From contig CAZMGD010000103.1 of NCBI GenBank assembly GCA_964565705.1, forward strand, positions 1 to 14,059: a stretch of 14,059 nt of DNA, read 5' to 3'. The first letter of the stretch is position 1. Every line of letters begins with the position of its first letter. The notes beneath the pieces are model-generated. The model saw nothing but the letters and a program-made list of their open reading frames with translations, had not been told where the DNA came from and made no database searches. The position numbers were made by a program, and so were the translations under genes. This document shows, in pieces, positions 7,437-13,580 of this stretch. This DNA comes from CAZMGD01 sp964565705. GTDB taxonomy: Bacteria; Actinomycetota; Acidimicrobiia; Acidimicrobiales; Ilumatobacteraceae.

Positions 7437-8036
7437 ATGACCGGTCCGCTGCCCTTGCGATTCCTGCGCTCGGCCTCCGATGTCGAGCAACTCCCGGACG
7501 CCACGGTCGAGGTCGCGCTCGTCGGTCGCAGCAACGTCGGCAAGTCGTCGCTGCTCAACGCGCTCGCCAACCGCAACAACCTCGCCCGGACATCCAAGAC
7601 GCCCGGCGCCACCCGCTTGATCAACATCTTCGAGATGGCGACGGGGAACCCCGGGCGCTGGCTCGTCGACCTCCCGGGCTATGGCTACGCCAAGGTGTCA
7701 CACCAGGAGCGCAACCGGTGGGCGGCGATGATCGAGCGATATCTCGACGAGCGCGAGAGCCTCGACACGATCCTGTGGCTGATCGATGGCGAGATCGGCC
7801 CGACGAAGCTCGACCTCCAGACGTGGGAGTGGCTGGTCGAGCTGGAGCGACCGATCCGAGTCGTGGCCACCAAGCTCGACAAGGTCAGCTCCACCCGGCG
7901 GCCGAAGCGCAAGGCCGACCTCGCCGGCGCGCTCCAGTTGGAGAAGGGCGACGTGCGGTGGGTCAGCGCGTCGAAGGGCTTCGGTCTCGACGAGCTGCGC
8001 GCGGACATCCGCGACCTGCTCGACACGTCGGCCTGA
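7437..8036 (+). CDS. engB: Ribosome biogenesis GTPase EngB (YsxC/YihA)
   Basis: 199 residues, full length for this TRAFAC-class GTPase, which assists assembly of the large ribosomal subunit. All G motifs are visible: G1 GRSNVGKS (30-37), G2 in TPGATR (55-60), G3 DLPGYG (78-83), G4 TKLD (145-148) and G5 around VSASKG (176-181). The sequences NLARTSKTPGATR and DLPGYGYAKV are specific to EngB as opposed to Era or Der. The ATG at 7437 is supported by the -10 box seven bases upstream. A CrtC-like gene begins 25 bases after its stop and may be cotranscribed, though the two have no obvious functional link. Confidence 0.96.
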   Translation: MTGPLPLRFLRSASDVEQLPDATVEVALVGRSNVGKSSLLNALANRNNLARTSKTPGATRLINIFEMATGNPGRWLVDLPGYGYAKVSHQERNRWAAMIERYLDERESLDTILWLIDGEIGPTKLDLQTWEWLVELERPIRVVATKLDKVSSTRRPKRKADLAGALQLEKGDVRWVSASKGFGLDELRADIRDLLDTSA

Positions 8037-8061
8037 CGCACGGCGCCGCGAGGATGCGTGC

Positions 8062-9189
8062 ATGAGCCTGCCGCCGCACCCATTGGACGAGTACCCGATC
8101 CACCAGGCGCCGCTGTCGATGCGCGAGCCCGCGTCCAGCGACCGCAACTTCTACGACCGCTGCATCATGCACGGGATGAACCGCGACGGGTCGGTGCAGT
8201 TCGCCGTCGGGCTCGGCGTCTACGCCAACCTCGGCGTCATCGACGCCTACGTCGCCGTCCGCCGCGGCACCGACCTCCGGGTCGTGCGCTCGTCGGACGC
8301 GCTGACCGACGACCGGATGAGCCAGGCCGTCGGGCCGACGCGCATCGACGTGATCGAACCGCTGCAGCACCTGCGCGTCACGTGCCACGCGCCCGAGCAC
8401 GGGCTCGACGTGGATGTCGACTACCGGGCCTCGTTCCCGGCGATGATGGAGCCGCGGCACGTGTACCACTCCAACGGCTCGGTGCTGCTCGACGCCAGCC
8501 GGTTCGTCCAGATGGGCGGTTGGGGCGGCACGATCCGCGTCGACGGCGAGGAGCTCCACTTGGATCACGCGACGTGGGACGGCGTGCGCGACCGCTCGTG
8601 GGGCATCCGGCCGGTCGGCGAGAAGCCGGCGCCGGGACGCCCGAACGAGGCGGCGCTCCAGGCCGGCTTCTGGTGGTGCTGGGTACCGGTGCGCTTCGAC
8701 GACTTCGCCACGTTCATCATCCTCCATGAGGAGGGCGACGGCGAGCGCTCGTTGAACACGGCGACCAGGATCCTGCCAGCGGGCAACGATCCGCAGTACG
8801 TCTCATTGGGGTTCCCCGACGTCGACGTCCGCTACGAGCCCGGCACCCGCTACCCGGTCGGCGCGTCGATCGAGCTCGTCGAGCGCAATGGTCGGAACCG
8901 GCGCAGGCTGACCATGGAGGTCGAGCCGATGGGCGCGCTGCCGCTGCACATCGGCCTCGGCTACGGCGACGGCGGTGGCTCGTGGGCGCACGGCGAGTGG
9001 AGGGGTCGGGGATGGGCCGAAGGCGCCAGCTACGACCTCACCGACCCGGCGCTCGGGCCGAAGGAGGGCATGGCCGACCACGCCGCCCGGTTCAGCTTCG
9101 ACGGCGCGGTCGGCTACGGCATCTTCGAGCACTCCTGCCGCGGCCGCCACACCCCGAGCGGCTTCACCGACTTCAGCGTCACGGCGTGA
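8062..9189 (+). CDS. CrtC/AttH-like lipocalin-fold protein (copy A)
   Basis: 375 residues, probably cytoplasmic since no signal peptide is seen. It is clearly related to the minus-strand protein at 9795-10919. Shared landmarks are SSDRNFYDR near residue 25 (TSDIRFFDR in the other), RIDVIEPLQHLRV (FDVLEPMRKVLL), and the diagnostic W-x-G-x-R-D-[RH]-S-W-G-[IV]-R block at 172-183. The DHSWG-type motif suggests the tandem lipocalin fold of hydroxyneurosporene synthase CrtC and AttH, and of actinobacterial DUF7064/DUF7065-type proteins; this is from memory of the families, not a search. Here the His of DHSWG is Arg, which might affect activity. The ATG has GAGGA seven bases upstream. Function is unknown; hydration or binding of a hydrophobic substrate is possible. 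Confidence 0.75.
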   Translation: MSLPPHPLDEYPIHQAPLSMREPASSDRNFYDRCIMHGMNRDGSVQFAVGLGVYANLGVIDAYVAVRRGTDLRVVRSSDALTDDRMSQAVGPTRIDVIEPLQHLRVTCHAPEHGLDVDVDYRASFPAMMEPRHVYHSNGSVLLDASRFVQMGGWGGTIRVDGEELHLDHATWDGVRDRSWGIRPVGEKPAPGRPNEAALQAGFWWCWVPVRFDDFATFIILHEEGDGERSLNTATRILPAGNDPQYVSLGFPDVDVRYEPGTRYPVGASIELVERNGRNRRRLTMEVEPMGALPLHIGLGYGDGGGSWAHGEWRGRGWAEGASYDLTDPALGPKEGMADHAARFSFDGAVGYGIFEHSCRGRHTPSGFTDFSVTA

Positions 9190-9199
9190 AGCTGGCCAG

Positions 9200-9292
9200 G
9201 TCTGAAAGAAGATCGACGTCTGAATGACGCCGGCGGTCTGCCAGCAGGATCACAGCGGTCTGACGTCGTTCAGACCGGTCCTTCTTTCAGAC
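9200..9292. repeat. Nested inverted repeat with four GTCTGAA copies
   Basis: Outer arms GTCTGAAAGAAG (9200-9211) and CTTCTTTCAGAC (9281-9292) are perfect 12-base complements. Inner arms GTCTGAATGACG (9218-9229) and CGTCGTTCAGAC (9264-9275) match with one mismatch. The heptamer GTCTGAA therefore occurs four times, two in each orientation, 17-18 bases apart within each half. Two further GTCTG half-copies lie near the centre (9236 and 9258). A palindrome CTGGCCAG flanks it at 9192-9199. It fills the 113-base gap between two convergent genes, so a bidirectional terminator is the simplest role. The absence of a T-run and the even spacing also allow a protein-binding site or a palindromic mobile element. 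Confidence 0.85.
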
Positions 9293-9302
9293 GTGGACAA
9301 CC

Positions 9303-9794
9303 TCAGGTGCGGCCGTCGGATTCTTGGGCGGCCTCCAGCGTCGCTTCGGCGACCGGGGTGCGGCGTTCCCACTCGGCGGGGAATGTCGGGAAGCCGGCGT
9401 CGCGCATCGCGGCGAGGACCCGCTGGTCGTCGTCGACGACGACGGCGACCGTGCGCGTGCGGGCGATGCGCTTGGCCTCCTCCACCTTGACCACCGCGGC
9501 CGGGCGTCGATCGCGTGAGGGGCGCATGGTGACCGGTCCGGCGATGCCGTGCTCGTCGAGCCAGCGTTCGGTGACCCGACGGAGCCGCTCGGGCCGACCG
9601 GTCAGGTACAGGATCTCGTGCTCGGCGGCGAGCGTCTCGACGATCGCCAGGCCCTCCGGATGCGCTGGATCGTCGGCGGCACCGGCGAAGAACGCGTCCC
9701 AGTCCTTGCGCCGACCCTCGAGGTGGTGCAGCCGGTGGCGCACGTCGGCCACCACCCCGTCGATGTCGACGATCGCCACCGGTCGATCGGTCAT
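9303..9794 (-). CDS. HAD-superfamily phosphatase, PNKP-phosphatase-like
   Basis: 163 residues. HAD motif I is DIDGVV with nucleophile D10 and acid/base D12, motif II is LTGRP (T65), a likely motif III lysine is K103, and motif IV is VVVDDD (D121-D123). The short length without a large cap and the DxDGVxADxxHR opening resemble the 3'-phosphatase domain of T4-type polynucleotide kinase and related stand-alone phosphatases, but no kinase P-loop is present. Substrate is unknown; a nucleotide or sugar phosphate is possible. It is the last gene of the minus-strand operon: its ATG directly follows the previous stop (TGAATG), indicating translational coupling. The large nested inverted repeat begins 11 bases past its stop codon. 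Confidence 0.8.
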   Translation of the reverse strand: MTDRPVAIVDIDGVVADVRHRLHHLEGRRKDWDAFFAGAADDPAHPEGLAIVETLAAEHEILYLTGRPERLRRVTERWLDEHGIAGPVTMRPSRDRRPAAVVKVEEAKRIARTRTVAVVVDDDQRVLAAMRDAGFPTFPAEWERRTPVAEATLEAAQESDGRT

Positions 9795-10919
9795 TCAGTG
9801 CTCGGCACTCAGGCGGAGCATGCCGTCGGGCCCGAGGTCGACCTCGGCGATGAACGTCAGGCTGCCGTTGCCTTCGCTCGTGCCGTCGGGCCCCGTCTGG
9901 GTGACCCTGACCGGTTGGATGCGATGCACCGGTCGGTTCGTGGTGCCGTCGGGCAGACCGACGACCGCCGCGTGCGACACGTCCCACACCTCGTGCTCGA
10001 GGTGCTCCAGGCCCCGGTAGGCCCCGAGGCCGAGCCCGTCGTCGTACCCGCCGTAGCCGAGGCCCGGCATCGCGACCGCCGGACCCTGGGCGACTGCTTC
10101 GATGTGGGTCACGGCACCGCGCTCGTCGGTGACGTCGAACGTCACTCGGTCGAAGCGCCGTGGCCGACCTTCGTCGACGAACGACGCGCTCATGTCGATC
10201 TTCGTGCCGAGCACGCGGTCGCCGGAGTCGCGGTCGATCATCTCCGCGGTCATGTGGCTGGCGCCGCGGCTGCGGCTCGCCTGCACGTGCCCGCCGTAGC
10301 GATCGGTCGAATAGAAGAGGAACGCGAACATCGACGCGCCCGGCGCCGGTACCTCGCCGGTGTAGGGGTCGGGCATCCCGACCCGCTCGCGCACACCCCA
10401 CGAGTGGTCGCGGCACCCCCACCAGTCGTCGAGCTCGATCGTCGTACCGTCGACGTCGAGCACGCCCGACACCGAACCGGTCTGGTCGTAGCGGCTGTAC
10501 TCCTCGAGGATCCTGCCCCACGACCGGGCGAAGTGGACCCGCTCCTCCTGCGGCGGCATGGTCGCCGACCACACCAGTTCACCGGACACGCCGCTCTCGT
10601 TGGGAGCCACGCTGAGCAGCACCTTGCGCATCGGCTCCAGCACGTCGAACGCCAGTGGCCCGCACGTCGTCTCGTAGCGAGGGCGCAGTTGGCGCGACAC
10701 GCGGACGTTGTGCTGCTTCCCGTCGACGATGACGACGAAGCCGCCGTCCACCACGTTCATGTTCTGGTAGAAGCCCATCGTGAACTGCAGCGCGCTGCCC
10801 CCCTGGCGGTCCGACGCGGCGAACCACAGGCGGTCGAAGAACCGGATGTCGCTCGTGAAGACGTGGTCGAACGTCGACGGCGTCTGGTGCCACGGCGAGT
10901 CGTCGAGATGGGTCAGCAC
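9795..10919 (-). CDS. CrtC/AttH-like lipocalin-fold protein (copy B)
   Basis: 374 residues, beginning with GTG at 10919 behind a strong Shine-Dalgarno GGAGG six bases upstream. It has the intact motif WWGCRDHSWGVRERVG (about 166-181), typical of the CrtC/AttH-like group, and a later Gly-rich block (GPAVAMPGLGYGGYDDG) that corresponds to LGYGDGGGSWAHG in copy A. The two proteins align over most of their length and are diverged paralogues in opposite orientation. No signal peptide or membrane helix is seen. Its position after an amidohydrolase and an APH-type phosphotransferase suggests a catabolic or modifying step on a hydrophobic compound; this is inference. The upstream stop TAA lies between the Shine-Dalgarno and the start, so it is coupled to the preceding gene. 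Confidence 0.78.
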   Translation of the reverse strand: MLTHLDDSPWHQTPSTFDHVFTSDIRFFDRLWFAASDRQGGSALQFTMGFYQNMNVVDGGFVVIVDGKQHNVRVSRQLRPRYETTCGPLAFDVLEPMRKVLLSVAPNESGVSGELVWSATMPPQEERVHFARSWGRILEEYSRYDQTGSVSGVLDVDGTTIELDDWWGCRDHSWGVRERVGMPDPYTGEVPAPGASMFAFLFYSTDRYGGHVQASRSRGASHMTAEMIDRDSGDRVLGTKIDMSASFVDEGRPRRFDRVTFDVTDERGAVTHIEAVAQGPAVAMPGLGYGGYDDGLGLGAYRGLEHLEHEVWDVSHAAVVGLPDGTTNRPVHRIQPVRVTQTGPDGTSEGNGSLTFIAEVDLGPDGMLRLSAEH

Positions 10920-10922
10920 GCG

Positions 10923-11321
10923 TTACCTCCGCGGGGCGAGTTGCTGGAACGGGAACCGCTCGATGCGGGCCCGGAAGTGGTTGACGGTGGCGGCATCGGC
11001 CTCCGGGTCGGCGCGGATCGCCGGGATCGCCGCCTCCAGCATCGACCGCACGGCAGCGTGGTGCGCCTCGATCACGTCGAGGTCCGCCCCGTCGGGTGGT
11101 GGCGGCGGCGTGATCCCGACGCGCTGGAGGAGTGCCGACGTCTCCTCCGCGTCCCACCGCAGGTAGCCGGGCAGGTCGCCGATCGCCCGCGCCAACGTGT
11201 CGAGCGCGGCGATGACCCCCTGCAGCACGTCGGCTGGGTACGGGTTGGTCACCTCGGGCGCGACCACGTCGGCGAGCGCCTTGCCGAGTCCGGCGAGCTG
11301 TTCCGACACGGTGGGGTGCAT
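10923..11321 (-). CDS. Small helical protein coupled to phosphotransferase
   Basis: 132 residues from the ATG at 11321, whose A is shared with the stop of the preceding phosphotransferase gene (TGATG). The open frame extends upstream, but the coupled ATG is the natural start. The protein looks mainly helical: VSEQLAGLGKALADVV, then ADVLQGVIAALDTLARAIG, a Pro-rich turn (ITPPPPPDG), then DVIEAHHAAVRSMLEAAIPAI. It has no membrane segment or recognised catalytic motif. Small helical proteins of DUF6285 type are commonly paired with APH-family phosphotransferases in proteobacteria and actinobacteria. This could be a distant relative with a partner or regulatory role, but I cannot confirm it. Confidence 0.72.
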   Translation of the reverse strand: MHPTVSEQLAGLGKALADVVAPEVTNPYPADVLQGVIAALDTLARAIGDLPGYLRWDAEETSALLQRVGITPPPPPDGADLDVIEAHHAAVRSMLEAAIPAIRADPEADAATVNHFRARIERFPFQQLAPRR

Positions 11322-12343
11322 CAGGCCCCGATCTGGGTGAGGAGCATGCCGGAGAGGCGCACGGGCGAGTGGTAGATCCGGTCCAGCCGGCCGTCGACGA
11401 AGGCATGGAGGCCGCGCAGCACGATCACCGACAGCTTCACGTTGGCGAGCACCTGCCACCAGCGCAGGACCGCCGGGTTCACCGGCCAGCCGGTCGTCTC
11501 GCTCCAACGGTCGAGGAGGTGCTGCGGCTCCCAGACGTCGGGGATGCGGTGCTCCCCGGCGCGCAGCGGGTTGGTGACCCAGCCGAGGTCCTCGTGCGGG
11601 TCGCCGAGGTGGGCGGTCTCCCAGTCGAGCACCGCGGTCACGTCGTCGCCGACCATCAGCACGTTGCCCGGCTTGAAGTCGCCGTGGACGAGCACGGTCC
11701 GGTCGTTGGCCGGGGCGTTCGCCCGCAACCAGGCGATCACGTAGGCCAGCTCGGGTTCGGGGTCGAGCTGGACGTCGCGCAGCTGGCCCTCCCAGTCGTC
11801 GACTGCAGCGAGCGCCGCCTGGTCGCCCGGATCGCTGAGCACGTCGCCGAGACCGCGCGCCGCCCAGTCGATCTGGTGGATGTGGGCGAGATGGTCGTAC
11901 ATGCCGCGGGCGATCTCCGCCCGCTGCTCCACCGGTCGCGATCCGTTGAGGACGAAGCCGTCGCAGACGCCGGGCACGACGTCCATGATCAGCGCCGGCC
12001 GGCCGAGGCGACCGCCGTCCAGGTCGACCCAGCGCAGCCGCGGCACCGGCACGTTCGTGTTCGCCATCGCCGCGAGCACGGTCGTCTCCACCACCCGGTC
12101 GGTGTCGAGCACGCTGCCGATCGGGTCACGGCGGGCGATCAGCTCGTGGCGCCGCCCGGCCCAGGTCGCGTCGAACACCCAGTTCTCGCGGGAGTACCCC
12201 GCCGACGTGCGGTGGATCTCCCCGATCTCGACCGCCTCCCCGACCTCCCCGGCGATCCAGTCGGCGAGCGCCCCAGCGATCTCGGTCGGATTCTGGTCGC
12301 TCTGGTGACCAGAATCCGACCGAGAATCGTGGGCGGGCTTCAC
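11321..12343 (-). CDS. APH-family phosphotransferase (ACAD10/11-like)
   Basis: 340 residues with the choline/aminoglycoside-kinase fold. A nucleotide loop is at about 47-55 (TSAGYSREN), the catalytic Brenner motif is LVHGDFKPGN (218-227, D222), and the metal-binding motif is LDWE (239-242) followed by HLGDPHEDLGW. The sequence style matches the ACAD10/ACAD11-type phosphotransferases associated with acyl-CoA dehydrogenases in lipid and hydroxy-acid catabolism, more than drug-resistance enzymes. The GTG start at 12343 overlaps the upstream amidohydrolase stop as GTGA. Residues 5-21 (HDSRSDSGHQSDQNPTE) are polar, unlike the family, and are encoded by a perfect hairpin. The likely reaction is ATP-dependent phosphorylation of a hydroxyl group on a small molecule; the substrate is unknown. 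Confidence 0.88.
   Translation of the reverse strand: MKPAHDSRSDSGHQSDQNPTEIAGALADWIAGEVGEAVEIGEIHRTSAGYSRENWVFDATWAGRRHELIARRDPIGSVLDTDRVVETTVLAAMANTNVPVPRLRWVDLDGGRLGRPALIMDVVPGVCDGFVLNGSRPVEQRAEIARGMYDHLAHIHQIDWAARGLGDVLSDPGDQAALAAVDDWEGQLRDVQLDPEPELAYVIAWLRANAPANDRTVLVHGDFKPGNVLMVGDDVTAVLDWETAHLGDPHEDLGWVTNPLRAGEHRIPDVWEPQHLLDRWSETTGWPVNPAVLRWWQVLANVKLSVIVLRGLHAFVDGRLDRIYHSPVRLSGMLLTQIGA
12280..12325. repeat. Perfect 19-bp inverted repeat inside gene start
   Basis: Arms TCTCGGTCGGATTCTGGTC (12280-12298) and GACCAGAATCCGACCGAGA (12307-12325) are exact reverse complements around an 8-base loop. With a one-base bulge the pairing continues through CGAT/ATCG. The structure starts 18 bases into the phosphotransferase coding sequence, right after the operon junction, and encodes its atypical polar N-terminal residues. 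In mRNA it would form a very stable stem-loop close to the GTG start. Attenuation, an RNA-processing site, a DNA-binding site or a palindromic insertion are all possible. There is no T-run after it. Confidence 0.9.
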
Positions 12344-13500
12344 GCGGCGACGCCGTAGAGGGCGGCGGCGTTGTCGACCAGGACCTTCTGCAGGACGTCG
12401 TCGGGCAGGACGATGAGCGTCTCCTCGGCGTACTGCCACGGTTCGACGGCGGGGGTGGCGGGGCCCGGGTGCTGGCACGTCGGGTGCGGGAAGTCGGATT
12501 CGAACAGCATGTTGTCCGGGTAGGCGAGCAGCGCCGGGATCACCGCCTTGCGCTCGTACCAGAAGCACCCGTAGATCTGGCGCTCGAAGTACTCCGACGG
12601 CAGCAGCTCGTACTCGGGGTGCTCCTTGGCGACGCCACCGTTGCGCCATTGCCAGTCCATCGCCTCGAGCGCTCCCGGGATCATCCCGACGCCGCTCTCC
12701 ACCGACACGAACTTCACGTCGGGGAAGCGGTGGCACACGCCGCCGTGGATCAGGTCGTCGATGCATCGCAGGTTGTCGGTGAACAGCATCGCCGACATCC
12801 GGGCGAAGTTCGCCCGGAACCCCATCTCCATGCCCTGCGCCATCAGCTCGCCGATGCGGCCACCGCCGATGTGGAAGTTGACCGTGACGCCGCAGTCGCG
12901 CGCCGCCGACCAGATCGGGTCCCAGTGGGGTGACCACAGCGGCGGCTGGTCGTAGGCCTGGGGCTGGTTGCAGAAGTTCACGCCACGGTGGCCGTCCGCC
13001 GTGCAGCGCTCGATCTCGGCGACCGTGGCCGCGACGTCCCAGAACGGCAGCGACGTGATCGGCAGCAACCGGTCGCGGGCGATGGACGCGAAGTCGGTCT
13101 GGAAGTCGTTGTAGGCGCGCACGCAGTCGAGCGCGTATGCGGCGTCGCCCTTGTCGAGCCACGCGCCCGCACCGAAGCCGCCGAGGTTCGGGTACAGCAC
13201 CTGGGCGCGGATGTGCTGCTCGTCCATGAACTCGATCCGGGCCTTCGGATCCCAGGCGGCGGGGTGCATGTCCTGATATGTCGCCGGACCGTCGGGCAGC
13301 GTGCCGTCGAACCCGGCCATCGCCGTGTTCCCCGGCTTGGCGTACGGCGTGCCGTTGATCACCCAGACGTCGAACCCGTCGATGCGCTCGATGTGGGGGA
13401 TCGCGTCGCCCCACTTCGACGGCATCCGACCGAGCCACGTGTCGGGGGGTTCGGTGATGTGGGTGTCGACATCGATCACCCCGAAGCGTTCGAACAGCAT
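12340..13500 (-). CDS. Amidohydrolase-family (amidohydrolase 2) enzyme
   Basis: 386 residues, a TIM-barrel metal-dependent hydrolase or decarboxylase of the ACMSD/amidohydrolase-2 group. Metal-ligand candidates are DVDTH near the N-terminus (D12, H14), H210 in VTVNFHIGGG, and D336 in FESDFPH. The stretch HRFPDVKFVSVESGVGMIPG (257-276) is typical of the family. The ATG at 13500 is backed by GGGGGAGG four bases upstream, so this start is well supported although the frame is open further upstream. It is the first gene of the minus-strand operon and overlaps the phosphotransferase by four bases. Related proteins act on aromatic or other carboxylated ring compounds, but the substrate here is unknown. 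Confidence 0.9.
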   Translation of the reverse strand: MLFERFGVIDVDTHITEPPDTWLGRMPSKWGDAIPHIERIDGFDVWVINGTPYAKPGNTAMAGFDGTLPDGPATYQDMHPAAWDPKARIEFMDEQHIRAQVLYPNLGGFGAGAWLDKGDAAYALDCVRAYNDFQTDFASIARDRLLPITSLPFWDVAATVAEIERCTADGHRGVNFCNQPQAYDQPPLWSPHWDPIWSAARDCGVTVNFHIGGGRIGELMAQGMEMGFRANFARMSAMLFTDNLRCIDDLIHGGVCHRFPDVKFVSVESGVGMIPGALEAMDWQWRNGGVAKEHPEYELLPSEYFERQIYGCFWYERKAVIPALLAYPDNMLFESDFPHPTCQHPGPATPAVEPWQYAEETLIVLPDDVLQKVLVDNAAALYGVAA

Positions 13501-13569
13501 GGGTCCTCCCCCTCGGTCGGTGGACTCCGGCCAGTCAATCAGTTGCCCGGCGGCGCGCAAGAAGCGACG

Positions 13570-13575
13570 TACCAT
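13570..13575 (+). promoter_or_regulatory. Candidate leaderless -10 box of CapA-like gene
   Basis: TACCAT ends five bases before the ATG at 13581, so transcription would start at or very near the start codon. No Shine-Dalgarno is present upstream. It lies in the 80-base gap between this gene and the divergent amidohydrolase operon. No convincing -35 box is seen at 16-18 bases. Confidence 0.4.
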
Positions 13576-13580
13576 GCGCG

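Noticed and set aside
9303..9794. Could the HAD protein be part of a full polynucleotide kinase/phosphatase repair enzyme?
   Set aside because: No P-loop kinase domain in this or an adjacent gene; only the phosphatase-type domain is seen.
9549..11375. 608-residue plus-strand open frame
   Set aside because: Shadow of the CrtC-like and neighbouring minus-strand genes; no domain recognised, and the minus-strand genes have Shine-Dalgarno sites and coupled junctions.
11321..12343. Antibiotic-resistance aminoglycoside phosphotransferase
   Set aside because: The fold is shared, but the motifs and catabolic operon context fit ACAD10/11-type phosphotransferases better; no resistance context or mobile element is present.
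12344..13438. Upstream part of the long frame containing the phosphotransferase
   Set aside because: The Arg-rich part before the GTG at 12343 lies in the amidohydrolase coding region in the wrong frame; the GTGA overlap marks the true start.
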